Positions 21,481 to 34,321 of a stretch of DNA of 64,000 nt are shown here, piece by piece. Below the pieces are notes generated by a model, which saw only the letters and a list, made by a program, of their open reading frames with translations, had not been told where the DNA came from and ran no database searches. This DNA is from Guadua angustifolia (Eukaryota > Streptophyta > Magnoliopsida > Poales > Poaceae). The first letter of the stretch is position 1, and the number at the start of each line of letters is the position of its first letter. The stretch covers positions 10,562,423 to 10,626,422 of the forward strand of contig CM070515.1 in NCBI GenBank assembly GCA_036346375.1. Direction: 5' to 3'. The position numbers and the translations under genes are program-made.

Positions 21481-22110
21481 TATATATATAGATCAGCAAA
21501 GCATGTGATCTAAATTCATTCAAATCTTTGAATTTGAGTATATTTTTTCAAAGGTATGTGTTTCATTTGAATTGTTATAGACGGGTATATACATTAAAAT
21601 TGAAAGTTTCAAAAAATATATCCGAATTTGATTTGATTTCATACATTTGAAATCATGGTGCCTAGGCCCTATGGTGCCCCATTTCGGTATCCTATATGTG
21701 TGTGTACACCGTGTTAGTACATGTAGATTGGGCACTATGATATAAAACAGGTATATTTCCTTATATATTGCATGTGAAATTTTTTAAAATTTTTGAGATG
21801 TTGAGTTTAACTAGTTCAGACAAGTTTGAGCTGAAATTTAAATTAGAGTTTCTCTTTTTATGATAGTTTTTTTGTAGGTATTTACTGAATTTATATATAA
21901 ATCAACAAAACATGTGATCTAAATTTGTTCAAAATCTTTGAATTTGGGTATATTTTTTTCAAATGTATGTGTTTTATTTGAATTGTTATAGATAAGCACA
22001 TACCTTAAAACTAAAATTTTCAAAAAAAAATGCCCAAATATGGCTTGAATTTGCGTATTTGAAATCATGTTCCTGAGACTCCATGGTGCCCTATTCTGGT
22101 GTCCTGAGCA
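21481..22110. repeat. Direct repeat, two diverged ~220-bp copies
   Basis: About 21483-21710 and 21893-22110 share long stretches such as GTGATCTAAATT, AATCTTTGAATTTG, TTTGAATTGTTATAGA and GAAATCATG. They are separated by about 180 bp. Probably two copies of one unidentified transposon. Confidence 0.7.
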
Positions 22111-22164
22111 CAGAGTAAGTTATTCTACGCCCCCACTATTTTTAGTGGGTCAAAACCGACATCA

Positions 22165-22260
22165 TACCTTAGTCAAATATTGATAAAAGAAAACTCATCA
22201 CCTCTCACCTTAGTCACCTTAGTCAAGTATTGATAAAAGAAAACCCATCACCTCTCACCA
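22165..22260. repeat. Short tandem duplication of ~48 bp
   Basis: The stretch AGTCAAATATTGATAAAAGA...CACCTCTCACC is repeated directly with two or three changes (about 22171-22211 and 22221-22260). Confidence 0.85.
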
Positions 22261-22541
22261 CCGTCAACCCTTATGTCGCTCTACACCCACATTTTTCGTG
22301 CTCAGACGATGCAGTAATTGACTGCCTTTTAGGCACAATAAATCCGAACTTTCGGTGCAATAATCTTTTTTACAATTTTAAACATACATTATATATGGAA
22401 CTCTTCTTGTTAAGCACAATTTTTCTAGCAAAACGCTTCAAACTGTTTGTAAATAGGATAAATGGTTTAGCCAATCATCGTTCAAAATTTGTAATCAACC
22501 CACAATTCTCTCTACACGTACGCACCTCTGCGCTCAGCATG

Positions 22542-23012
22542 GTAGTAAATCTCCGATAAAGACACAGTAAAAACATAAGGAGTGCAATATAGTAAGCGTG
22601 ATAGTGTCTGTCTTGTAAAGGTGTAGTAAACTAACAAGAAGATCGCAATAATTTTCTGAAAAAAAAAAGATCGTAGTAAATCTCTTGTAGTGCTGCATTA
22701 GAATCAAAAAGCGATCGCAACAAATATATATGGTGTACATGTTTATTAAAGGCACAACGAGATCACAATAAATCTCTTGTAACGGTGCTGTAAATGCAGG
22801 AGGTTACTGTAAATCCGTTTGTACAGGATTGGTAAACGACAGGTCGTAAAAATTTTTTGTAACATTGCAGTAAACGCATATATGGATGTTGTAAATCAAT
22901 TTTAGTGATGCAATAAACATTAGGGAGTTGTAGTATGTGTGCGATAGAGGTGCAATAAGCACACACAGAGGCCACGGTAATTCCGTTACGATGACAAAGT
23001 AAACACACTGAG
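22542..23012. repeat. Degenerate 42-bp minisatellite
   Basis: About ten units of mostly 40-44 bp, each with a GTAAATC-type half and a GTGCAGTAAAC-type half; the clearest run is 22770-23012. As 42 is a multiple of three, spurious minus-strand ORFs here show a 14-residue period. It may be the subterminal repeat region of a DNA transposon. Confidence 0.7.
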
Positions 23013-23430
23013 GTTTTACTAGTTGGGATATGCCCAGTGTTTTTATTGCACCATTTTAGCGCATTACCGCAGCCTCCTTCAACGTGTTTATCATTTATTG
23101 TGAAGTTTTATATCATTATGTTTTTCTCATCATCATTAACCTGCCCGTAAAAACCGGTCCTGAATTGAAACTACCAATCAAAAGTTATGGCTAAAACAAG
23201 AAAAAAAGCATTCTAGTACTAATAAGGAACACATATTTGCCGGTTGACTACGTGTTATTAGTTAGCTTGGTCATGTACAAAGTGGGTGCACGAGAGGTGG
23301 GTTGCAAGTGCCTGTCTGGGTGGCACATAGAATAAACTACTATACTCTCAGAAATAGAATAACACTACCGCACACATATATGCACACACATGTGTATATA
23401 TATGTATAGGTGTATTCGTGTATATGCTAT

Positions 23431-24465
23431 TATGCACCCAAATGTAGAATAGTATTCTAAGCGTTAGTCGGAAAAGCGCGTCTAAATCACCCCATGTACA
23501 CCCACTTCGTGTATTGACTAAGCAAATAAGTCACAAAGCTAACTAGCTAATAAATACGATTCCTTGTTTGCAATAGAATCTTTTTTCTTTGATTTAGTCA
23601 TAACATTTAGCAACTCCGATTCACGAACGGTTTTCACCAGTAGTTTATTAATGACGAGAGGAACATAATGTGATAAGTCTCGCCAATAAAAGGCAGATGA
23701 ATGAGATGTTACTGTCAAATGTACACCAATTTAATAAATTTGTTGTTAGATTTTACTGCTGCACTAGCTCCACAAACTGCTGAACCCTCCTAGAATATCA
23801 CTAGAGAACAAGTTGTAATAAATTTGTTGTTAGATTTTACTGCTGCACTAGCTCCACAAACTGCTGAACCCTCCTAGAATATCACTAGAGAACAAGTTGC
23901 TGGCATGACAGTAAAATCTAACATCACGTCTAGTAAATTAGAGTGCATTTGGTAGAAACTTTAATCCATTTCGTATTGCTACTATGACACGGCCATAAAG
24001 CATCACAGTGAAGTTCGGCAGAAAAAATCTAAAGATTTGACCAATTAATTGGAGTGCATTTGGTAGTAATTTTGATCCGTTTCGTATTACCACTATCACA
24101 TGGCCATCACGCTCCATTATGAGGCTCAGTAGTAAAATCTAACAACATATTTAGTAAATTGAAATACATTTGATAGTAAAAATCCTATTCATCTGGCATT
24201 TATTGGCGAGACATCATTTTGTTCCTCTCATTACCAGTAAGCTATCGGTAAAAACCGTTCATGAATCAGAACTGCGTGCCAATAAAATGTTATGGTTAAA
24301 TCAAAGAAAAAAGATTCTAGTACAAACAAGGAATTGCATTATTAGTTAGTTGAGCATATAACTGGTAGGCTTAGTCAACACATGAAGTGAGCGTGTGCGG
24401 GATGGTTTGGATGCGTTCGTCCGACCGACACATATAATAACTATTCTATACATAGGTGCAGAATA
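23431..24465. mobile_element. Long inverted-repeat element
   Basis: Left arm about 23431-23700 and right arm about 24189-24465 are diverged reverse complements, sharing GTGTTGACTAAGC, TTCCTTGTTTG, AGAATCTTTTTTCTTTGATTTA and CTCGCCAATAAA. The 490-bp centre contains an exact 84-bp tandem duplication and three diverged copies of AGTGCATTTGGTAG-containing units. No transposase ORF, so non-autonomous. Superfamily not determined. Confidence 0.7.
23732..23899. repeat. Perfect 84-bp tandem duplication
   Basis: 23732-23815 and 23816-23899 are identical by eye, so the duplication is much younger than the diverged repeats around it. Confidence 0.95.
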
Positions 24466-24529
24466 GCGCTTTCGTATGTATAAGTTGTTTACTTTAATTC
24501 GCAACATTATTATTTTATTGTACCACCAG

Positions 24530-24864
24530 GAGAAATAATCACTATTCTAGCCCTTTTTGCTACCGAAAATGCAAATCTAGCCCCCTTCTTACAGGATTTG
24601 CAAATCTAGCCCCTTCCACATTGCTTTCGCGCTCCTCTACCATAGAAGCTGGCATGCTATGCTCTGAGTTGCGAGAGTGCGCGCTACCACGGTAGCTGAG
24701 CGTGGGAGCAATGGCCCATCATGGGAGGCAGGTGCGGGAGGCCGTCTCCCGCGGTAGGAGAGCGTGGGAGGGGGTTTAGGGGGCCTAGATTTGTAATTTT
24801 GATGAGAAGTAATTTATATTTGCAATGTTGGTGGCAAGAGAGGTCAGAATAGTGATCATTTCCC
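24530..24864. mobile_element. ~335-bp MITE with inverted ends
   Basis: Left end GAGAAATAATCACTATTCTAGCC and right end GGTCAGAATAGTGATCATTTCCC are inverted repeats with few mismatches. The inside repeats GCAAATCTAGCCCC and is GC-rich in the middle. The target duplication is not clear. Confidence 0.65.
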
Positions 24865-25731
24865 ACGGAAGATCCCCTTTTTCGTCTCTTTGAGGAATCA
24901 AGAGAGACATGCGCTGAACAATTACATTGTTGGATCCTGCATGCATGCACGGATCACAGTTGATTAACGCGCGCATGACAAGAAGCAGGGATCTATATAT
25001 GGTCAAGATGTGCGGCAGTCGCGTAAGCAACCATTAGTTGAGCAATTACACGTACGTAAGCTTGTTGCATCCGTGTGTATACTCGATCTGCGCGATCATT
25101 TTATTTAGACCAATATACTGTGACCAAACAATTAATCAACGGATAAATCATGGCAATAACAATTCTTGCGCTGCTTAATTTTATCTTTTTATTTTGGGGT
25201 GTTGAGAGCGCTACCTGCCCATGTTGATCTATAGGCCAAAGGAGCTCTCTTTCAGCGACAGTACTCTTACCAGTTGCATGGTTTAGAATTCAGGTTCACC
25301 AGGTTAGGTTCTCAGGGTTCACTTGGAATCCTGACTATAGAGTTAGGAGGACAACGTTAATTATGAGGCGGTGGCAGCAGGCCAGGCAGCTGAGCAACCG
25401 GCGGGGAATCAGCTGCATGCCGTGGACGGTCGTGGTTGGTGGGACGTCCGGCGAGGGATCAACAGTGCACGGTGGACGGGGTCGATGGCAGGTTGAAAAA
25501 GAGGTCAATCGAGAGGTGAGCCTGCAGGTTTTAGAGGCCAGGGTCAGGTTGCAACGGCGCGCGACGGCGGGTGGAGGTCTGAAGGTGGTGCAACAAGGTG
25601 GCGCCAGAAGCCAAAGGGTGGCATACCCGTTGGGCAAGCGCGGAAGCACAGTCACAGGCACGATGCATGCGAAAGCATGAGGTGAAATGGGCACGTACAT
25701 AGCGCGGTGCGACGTTAGCGACCGTCCTAAT
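24865..25731. other. Intergenic, no gene recognised
   Basis: The GC-rich part 25364-25680 is open on the plus strand, but its protein text is unlike any family I know and has no intron or promoter signals, so I do not call a gene. Confidence 0.4.
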
Positions 25732-27080
25732 TGTTGAAATAATTGCAGTATGAGCATAATAAAACAATGACTTAATCCATATATAACTAAGCACACATTA
25801 TCCATATTGCCAAGAATGTATGAGAACATCATGATTTCTATTGGAACAAGCTTGTAAGCAAATAAACTCATGATCTGATCACATATAAGCATGGCATCAA
25901 GTATGGACAATAAGCAGATTAAACAAAACAGCATAAAGCTCATATTTGTTTTAACAGACTTGCTCTCGATTTAAGCAAGCGATGGGTTACTCCAAAGGAG
26001 CCCTCAACACCAATTTCAGCAATATATCACAGGTTATAGAAATCGATATTAGTGAGGATATATAATTCAGCCTTTGTTCTCTGGTTTAACTCACTAGAAC
26101 TCAACAATGGACTACAAAACTTTCTTGAGCAATGAGGACAATACCGTTATAGGATTAAGCGGTTGTTAGATTACTAACACTAGGTTCCGTGTCGGATCGA
26201 AAGCACAATCTGAAACAAGCCTCGAGCGAAGCTAAATCCAGGATACCATGTCACTTATACGATGGCGGTAAAACCAAGTTGACAATCTAGACAAAACCTA
26301 AACAGTCTGAATTACGAGAAGAATCACTAATTATGATTAATATTGCCTCGATTAACTTACTCATCATTGAGCGACAAAGGACCAAAATCGGTGTTTCGGA
26401 TCAAGGAATACTGACCTCTAGCTCGATGGCTAGTCCCCAAATTCCTCAATCGGTCCTTGACACAATACCAACAGAGGAGTAAAATTCCTTACAGCGCGGA
26501 TCCGAGCCGAAGAAGCCGAGGCAAAGCGAAGCGGTCATTGTCCCGAAACAAATTTCCGGGCTACACGCGCAGCCCTTTGGAATGAGATTCGGGATCGATG
26601 CCGACACTTCTACAACGAACGAGTTGAAGTAGAAGCCCGAGATCTGAGGAAGAAGCGCAAGATCACAGAGTCCACCCGTGGCCACGGTACCACTTGATGA
26701 AGCCAAACACAGCACCACCACAAAGCGGCACCACCGGCACCTCCATTGGCGGAAATCGGCCAGAACACGGTATAAAACACCCAAAGCACCGGATGGTGGA
26801 ACTCGATGAGAGAACCGGAAAACCAGAGAAAAGTAAGTCCCAACTTGAGAGAGAGATGCTTCCCTTATAGCCACCGAACAGCGGGATCCCGCTGGCCGAG
26901 CTCGATCCACATCTCCCCGGCGCGGAGCCATCTCTCCCTCAAGTCGCCCACGCCGCCAGAGCAAGTTCGAGACAAAAACCCTCGTGAGCACCCTCACCCG
27001 AGGCGGTGGAGTACTCTCCCTTTTGTTCTTTCTAGTGGGCCAAGGTGGGCGGCCATGACGGCCCGAGCAAAAGCCCAACA
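25732..27080 (-). repeat. TE3 3' LTR
   Basis: 1349 bp, TGTTG...CAACA. The minus-strand purine tract AAAAGGGTGGGGAT at 27081-27094 lies directly upstream of it and is the polypurine tract. Confidence 0.93.
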
Positions 27081-27626
27081 ATCCCCACCCTTTTGCCTCG
27101 ATCGACAATGGTAATGACAACTTTGTGAAATCTCGTTTAATATCTTCTTTGTTCAACATAGGTACCGTAAAGGTTTGAACCATTGTTTAGCTACAAGAAA
27201 TCCAACCCGACCGCAGACGGTGGAGGACTACATATGATCGAGTCTTGATGTGAGGGCATTCATCCAGATAGCACGCTTGATGCTAGGTGCAAATCGCACC
27301 TCTAGCGGGGCAGGACGTTACGGTCATGTCCTTGTATCCATTCATGAGCTCTCTAGAGAGTATACCCTAAACTCTCACGGATCGCGACCACACGATCAGC
27401 TCACATAGGTTCGTTCTTCACGGGAATCCTGTAGGACAATTCCCTAGCCTTATTATGGCTCCGAACTCATTAAGAGGTTTTCACCTCATCCTGCCTTACA
27501 GAGTAAGCACTGCAGCGAATGGGACTTTATTAGGTGTGCTTTACAGTACCACACAGCTTAGTTGTCCCAGAGCCTGATTCGCGGGATCGCCGCTCAGTCA
27601 GGATGGGTTACCACTGTTGGTTACCA

Positions 27627-28216
27627 CTAGCAGGGTATAAGCCCCATTCCTCTAGACGCTGCTTCGATAGTAGTCCTAGATAGACCCTTTGTAAAAGGAT
27701 CAGCTAGGTTACTAGCAGACTGAGTGTATTCTACAACAATAACACCCATCTCTCTCGCATGCCGAACAGACTTAAGTCTCCTCTTAATATGCCTCGAGGA
27801 CTTCATATTGTCCTTTCTATTCTTAACCTTGACTATCACAGTCTGGTTATCGCAATATACTAGGACAGCTGGAATCGGCTTTTCTAGCACTTTGGTAGGT
27901 CGAAAAAGCTCCTTGAGCCATTCTGCCTCCACAACTTCTGAATCTAGAGCAACTAGTTCAGCCTCCATGGTTGAGCGTGTGATGATAGTCTGTTTTGCAG
28001 ACTTCCATGACACGGCCCCACCTGCTATAGTGAAAACATATCCACTAGTAGCCTTCATCTCATCCGAGTCACTTATCCAGTTAGAATCACTGAATCCTTC
28101 TAGGGCAATGGGATGGCCACGATAATGGATTCCAAGCTTCATGGTACCCTTAAGATACCTAAGTACCCTATGTAGTGCTACCCAGTGATCATCTCCCGGA
28201 TTAGCCGTATAGCAGC
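27627..28216 (-). pseudogene. TE3 RNase H
   Basis: Minus-strand residues EGFSDSNWISDSDEMKATSG, VSWKSAKQTIITRSTMEAEL and YTQSASNLADPFTKGL are the Copia RNase H end of the polyprotein. Near 28205 the frame is interrupted. The frame itself ends at 27627, about 550 bp before the 3' LTR. Confidence 0.85.
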
Positions 28217-29405
28217 TTAATCACATCTTGCATATGAGATATCAGGTCTAGTAGCACTACAGAGATACATCAAGGATCCAATTACTTGTGAATACAGGTG
28301 TTGATTAACACCTTCACCAGTGTGTTTGCAAAGCCTCATATTCGGATCATAGGGCGTGGAGGCAGGTTTAGAATCCATATGCCCGAAGCGGGTTAGGATC
28401 TTCTCCACATAATGGGACTGCGAGAGCGAGATCCCATTCTGACCCTTGATAAGCTTGATGTTAAGAATAACATCTGCTTCTCCTAGATCCTTCATATCAA
28501 AGTTTGAGGAGAGAAATTCTTTCGTCTCATTGATAACATCTAAGTCGGTCCCAAACACCAATATGTCATCTACGTAAAGACATAGAATGATACCTCGGCC
28601 CCCTCTAAACCGATAATACACGCATCTGTCTGCTTCGTTCACACAAAACCCAACAGATGTCAATGTGTTATCAAATTTCTCATGCCCTTTGCTTGGGGGC
28701 TTGCTTAAGACCATACAAAGACTTAATCAGCGACAAACCTTATTCTCTGTCCCTTTACCACAAATCCGTCATTGCTGCATATATATCTCCTCATCCAGCT
28801 CTCCATTAAGAAAAGCGGTCTTTACGTCCATTTGATGGACTATGAGATTACATGCATGACCCTTTGCTATAAGCACACGGATAGTAGGTAATCCGCCACC
28901 GGGAATAGGTATCAAAGTAGTCTTCACCCTCTTTACGAGTGAAACCCTTAGCCACTAAGCGGGCCTTGTACTTTTCAATAGTACCATCGGTCTCCTCTTC
29001 TTCTTGAATATCCATTTGCAACCTTTGGTTTGCATCCACTTGGTAGATCGGTGACTTCCCACATTAGTTAGCGATGATAGAGTCTATCTCGCTTCTGAAC
29101 CGCTTCCCTCTATGATTCTACATCGGGGATGTGAATGCCTCGAGAGAGGGTTCGTGGCTCATCATCTACAAGATAAGTGGCAAAATCATCACCAAATGAC
29201 TTTTAGGTCCTTTGCCTCTTACTCCTCCTCAACTCCAAGTCGAGTGGGCTCGGCCGCCGGGAGGGATAAGTAGTGTTCACTCGAGCTATCTGGTGTGATT
29301 ATTTCATTAGATCTCATAGGAAAGATAGACTCAAAGAATATCGCATCACGAGACTCCATAAGGTCATTCTGGCGACTTCGCTCGTCTCGGTTGACCACTA
29401 GAAAT
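28217..29405 (-). pseudogene. TE3 reverse transcriptase (broken)
   Basis: At 29039-28848 the RT start is seen as EKYKARLVAKGFTRKEGEDY. After frameshifts, 28714-28217 carries the palm with LCLYVDDILVFGTDL (YVDD box) and the thumb region SQSHYVEKILTRFGHMD. Parts between 29405 and 29040 and between 28847 and 28715 are too decayed to follow. Confidence 0.85.
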
Positions 29406-30242
29406 CTATAATTTGTCTTTGTTAGCGGCATATCCTAGAAAGACACGATCTCTGATCTTAGGTCCTAGTTTTCTCTTCTTGATGCAGGCGGTGACCTTAG
29501 CGAGGCAGCCCCAAGTACGAAGATGGGACATATTCGGCTTTCTCCCCTTCCATCCTTCATATGGAGTTACCTCGCGGTTGCGAGGTGCCACCCTATTTAG
29601 GACATAGTTAACTGTGAGAACTGCCTCCCCCCACCATCGGACCGACATACCTGAACTTTGTAACAAGGAGTTAACCAAGTCACATAATGTTCGGTTCTTT
29701 CGTTCCGCTACCCCATTAGATTGGGGAGAATAGGGAGGTGTGGTTTCATGAATGATACCACTTTCTTCACAGAAGTGGGCGAAATCCTTAGAGATGTATT
29801 CACCTCCTCTATCGGATCTTAGCCGTTTTATTGTCTTTTCTAGTTGGTTTTCCACTTCAGCTTTATAGATTTTAAAGAAATCTAGTGCTTCATCCTTACT
29901 TTTAAGCAAGTAGACATAACAGTATCTAGTACTATCATCTATGAGAGTAAGGAAATAGCGCTTGCCACCTTTAGTATATATGCCATTCATCTCACAAAGA
30001 TCAGAATGGACTAGCTCTAGTGGAGAGGTGCTTCGCCCTTCGACCGAGTGAAACGGTTTTCTAGGTTGCTTAGCTTGCACACACACTTCACACTTAGAAC
30101 CCTTCTCATAGTTATATTCTGGAATTAAGTTCATTTTGCTCAACCGCGCAATAGCCTCAAAATTCAAATGACATAAGCGAGAATGCCATACAACATGAGT
30201 TTTATTACAAACCACATTGAAAATGGAAATATTATTCGACAC
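29406..30242 (-). pseudogene. TE3 integrase
   Basis: 278 open residues. The zinc finger is VVWHSRLCHLNFEAI ... CEVCVQAK. The core has HSDLCEMNG, RLRSDRGGEY and PYSPQSNGVAERKNRTL, giving the D, D, E triad. The GKRYFLTLIDDSTRY block is typical of Copia. The domain itself looks intact, but it has no open connection to gag or RT. Confidence 0.9.
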
Positions 30243-31473
30243 AAGACAGAGAGACTAAACATGCCATCTCTATCATACCCCTTGCCAATAAAGGCACCAT
30301 ACTTGGTCAAAATGACCTTATTAGACTCGAACACTAATCGGCGCCTGTCTACACAAGGCGAGACCCAGATCAAGTTCGCGCGCGCGTGAGCACGTACAAC
30401 ACGTCGCGAAGAACTAGCGTCTTGCACGAGGTAAGCTTCGAGCGGACTGGCCAATCCTCGAATCTGTCTTCTTTGCTCGTTGCCCATCAAGACGGATCCA
30501 CAATCTTGACCACGAAATGAAGTGAAAGAGGTTACGTCGGCTGACTATATGACGCGTTGCACTGTGTCGATCCACCAATCAAATGATGAATCGACCATAA
30601 AGGCTCTAGGTATATACCCATCGGTGGGCCGGGCGCGCCATCGCAACGTCTTGCGCCTCGGCCTTCGGCCGCTCTGGCGACGACTGGTCTTTGGTCCCTT
30701 GCCCTTCGGTCGCGGCACCTCCGGGCGGTGTGCGGACGATGCCTGGCGTAGCAGACCAAATCTTCCTTTCTCTTCATGTTCTTTCCCTTTGCGCCAGTCT
30801 GGTTCTGGGGCTTCTTCTTTTTCTTTCCACCACCGGCGTTGAAGGTCTTGGTGTCAACCAAGTGAGCCTGGACCTGGGACGTGGAGTGCTTACCTCCACT
30901 AGCACGGGCTCGCTCCTCGACATTTATAGCTGCCTGAAGTTCGGGAACAGTCAGGCGCTCCTTTATGTGTCGACGAGCGGTCACAAAGTCACGCCACGAG
31001 GGCGGCAGCTTAGCCAAGATCACATTAACCTGAAAGCTCTCTGGCAAGAGACAGTCATACTGGTTCAGGTCCCTAACGTGGAGCTGAAGCTCCTGGACCT
31101 GCTCCATAATAGACCGATTCTCTGCCATCTTATAATTCAGGTAGTTCTCGACTATAAAGCTTTCATTCCCGTTGTCCCCTTCAGAGAACTTTTGTTCTAG
31201 GTCATCCCACACTTCCTTCGCCGTCTTGTAGTTTGAGTAGATGTCGAAAAGCCTATTTGAGACTACGGCCAACAATCGTGCTAGAGGCGTGATTCGCTTC
31301 CTCCGGCGCCTATTCTCCTCATCAGAAAGGGGAATAGGGGGCAAGGGAGGACTGCATATCACCCAAAAGACCTTAAGGTCCATCAGCCACAACCTAGGAC
31401 GTGCACCCGGCGTTTAAAATTGGGCCGTCAAAGATCTCAGGCTTAACTACGTCACTACTACCGGAGGCCATTA
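30243..31473 (-). pseudogene. TE3 gag and protease remnant
   Basis: A start MASGSSDVVKPEIFDG is seen at about 31470, but the frame stops soon after. The main gag frame 31392-30532 has LFDIYSNYKTAKEVWDDLEQ, ESFIVENYLNYKM and AKLPPSWRDFVTARRH. The zinc knuckle is degraded to CYARHRPHTARRC, having lost its second Cys and Gly. From 30490 to 30243 are protease and linker remnants (VFESNKVILTKYGAFIGKGY). Confidence 0.85.
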
Positions 31474-31493
31474 CACAAATTTGGTTTCTGGAT

Positions 31494-32847
31494 TGTTGAA
31501 ATAATTGCAGTATGAGCATAATGAAACAATGACTTAATCCATATATAACTAAGCACACATTATCCATATTGCCAGGAATGTATGAGAACATCATGATTTC
31601 TATTGGAACAAGCTTGTAAGCAAATAAACTCATGATCGATCACATATAAGCATGGCATCAAGTATGGACAATAAGCGATTAAACAAAACAGACATAAAGC
31701 TCATATTTGTTTTAACAGACTTGCTCTCGATTTAAGCAAGCGATGGGTTGCTCCAAAGGAGCCCTCAACACCAATTTCAACAATATATCACGGGTTATAG
31801 AAATCGATATTAGTGAGGATATATAATTTAGCCTTTGTTCTCTGAGTTTAACTCACTAGAACTCAACAATGGACTACAAATCTTTCTTGAGCAATGAGGA
31901 CAATACCAAGGTATAGGATTAAGCGGTTGTTAGATTACTAACGGCTAGGTTTGAGTTGGATCGGGAAGCACAATGCGAAACAAGCCTCACGAACGAAGCT
32001 AAATCCGAGGATACCATGTCACTTATACGATGCAGTAAAACCAAGTTGACAATCTAGACAAAACCTAAACAAATGCTGAATTACGAGAAGAATCACTAAT
32101 TAACAGATTAATATTGCCTCGATTAACTTACTCATCATTGAGCGACAAAGGACCAAAATCGGTGTTTCGGATCAAGGAATCTGACCTCTAGCTCGATGGC
32201 TAGTCCCCAAATTCCTCAATCGGTCCTTGACACAATACCAACAGAGGGAGTAAAATTCCTTACAATGGCGCGGATCCGAGCCGATGAAGCGAGGCAAAGC
32301 GCGAAAGCGTCGCTGTCCCGAAACCAAATTTCCGGGCTACACGCGCACCCTTTGGAATGAGATTCGGGATCGATGCCGACACTTCTACAACGAACGAGTT
32401 GAAGTAGAAGCCGAGATCAGAGGAAGAAGCGCAAGATCACAGAGTCCACCCGTGGCCACGGGTACCACCGATGAAGCCAAACACAGCACCACCACCGGCG
32501 GCACCACAGCACCTCCTTTGGTAAAAATCGGCCGAACACGGCGCAAAACACCCAAAGCACCGGATGGTGGAACTCGATGAGAGAACCGGAAAACCAGAGA
32601 AAAGTAAGTCTCAACTTGAGAGAGATGCTTCCCTTATAGCCACCGAACAGCGGGATCCCGCTGGCCGGAGCTCGATCCACATCTCCCCGGCGCCGGAGCC
32701 ATCTCTCCCTCAAGTCGCCCACGCCGAGAGCAAGTTCGAGACGAGAAACCCTCGTGAGCACCCTCACCCGAGCGGTGGGAGTACTCTCCTTTTGCTCTTT
32801 CTAGTGGGCCAAGGTGGGCAGGCCATGACACGAGCAAAAGCCCAACA
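31494..32847 (-). repeat. TE3 5' LTR
   Basis: 1354 bp, same ends as the 3' LTR, aligned along its whole length with scattered substitutions and small indels. Confidence 0.93.
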
Positions 32848-34321
32848 CTAATTTCATTGTTACACCTTTATCCAGGGGCGGATCTAGGCACGCCAGTAAA
32901 TGTTATAAGATCACATCTTTAATTGATTAAATAGTTTGAGATTTTTAAAACTTTAGAATTATTTGTATTATAATTTTACCATATTTTAACTATATGTGTT
33001 AGATTTATGATAATATAATATTATATTATAAACTATCGAATTGTACATGTAAAATACGCAGGTAAACTAGCGCCGTTGTCTTTGTCGCGTTCAATCAAAG
33101 GTGCATTGTTCTTGCACGTATAGTCTAGACGGTGGTGTTTAATTTTCTCAGTTTGTTTCGGTCAGTTTGCACTTTTTAAATACGTTGATCTCATCTTACC
33201 CGCGACTACGACGTACTAGATTGGTCAACTCATGCTGGAATAATATAATTATTAAGTAATCCAAATACTGATACTGGGATAATATAATCGTATATATCTC
33301 TGGCCGAAAGCTGTGTTTCTTGCTCCCTTAGCCTTGATAGGCGCGTTTTTTTATTGCAAACGAAGCATTGCCGTGCTTGGTTACAAGAGGTGCGCGATGG
33401 GTCGGGTTTTTTTTTTGAACCGGCACGTGACATGGTGGAGACAATCTGATCTAAGGTCCGGTATAGTCTATATTGAAATAGGCTATATCGGCATGATACG
33501 ATTGTCTAAACTATACTGGACCTGCCAAACAACACGGCAGACAGCACGACACGGTGGAATAGACCGTGCTCAGGTTGACACGGCACGCCACAATGGCGTT
33601 CGTGCCACAGCACGACCCACGCGGTAGCCGATAGTGCCTACAGTCGGCTAGGGTAGGGGACCATGTACTAAGAAACAACGTGTACTCATGCAAGCGCTAC
33701 AATATCACTCTGTATCTATTCAAGAATGTATAAATTTTAGTTTAACACTACAATACCACTCTGTATCTGTTCACGAATGTATAAAATTTAGTTCTTTTTC
33801 TCAATATTTGTGCCAACTGCCTTACCTTCATGTGTCTTCGACTACCTTCCTTTTATCATAATATATATCATAATATATAGCGCAAATAGGTCAGGTTTGA
33901 ATCGGCATGAATTACAAATAGATCATTTCTGAACTCGCCGAAGATTAGCCGGACCGGCCAGACTACGGTACCACAGCACGGTTTAGACATATGGCTCGAT
34001 AGGTCTGTGCTGTGCCGACCTGGTTCGGCACGATGCCCACATCCAGTTACAACCGAAACGAAGACATCATTTGTTAGGTTAGGTATTTGTGGAATGTTCC
34101 AGAACCAAGCAAGCATTAAGAAAAAAAAGCACTCACTACATCGTTCAAATTCAAAACTGTACAAGTTTGCTGCTGTTTTCTTGTCTTTTCCTCGACCCGT
34201 TCCTTTTCCCTCACCGCTCGGAGGGAGAAAAAAGAAAAGTGAAATAAAATAAAAGTAAACACCCTACAAAAGGAAATTATTTACACAAAGGCCCAGTCCA
34301 GGGCATTCCTCCCTCCGATCT
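32848..34321. other. Intergenic, repeats only
   Basis: Contains a ~53-bp tandem duplication (about 33697-33743 and 33750-33795, core CACTCTGTATCTRTTCA) and GC-rich pieces with CACGGCAC-type words at 33520-33620 and 33960-34050 that look like transposon debris. No gene seen. Confidence 0.4.

Larger units (their letters stand above)
25732..32847 (-). mobile_element. TE3: complete Ty1/Copia retrotransposon, inactive
   Basis: LTRs 25732-27080 and 31494-32847 both start TGTTG and end CAACA. The flanks are CTAAT at 25727-25731 and CTAAT at 32848-32852, a 5-bp target duplication. Minus-strand order is gag, protease remnant, integrase, RT, RNase H, which is the Copia order. LTRs differ by many substitutions and indels, so it is clearly older than TE2. 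All ORFs are broken. The usual tRNA-iMet PBS is not readable after the 5' LTR. Confidence 0.95.

Noticed and set aside
22230..23008. ORFs across the 42-bp array with a 14-residue period
   Set aside because: The period comes from the DNA repeat, not from a protein family.
25363..25680. 105-residue GC-rich frame
   Set aside because: No start context, homologue or splice sites; the opposite strand is open too.
26446..27183. 245-residue frame on the minus strand
   Set aside because: Lies inside the Copia LTR; the aligned region of the other LTR is not open in the same way.
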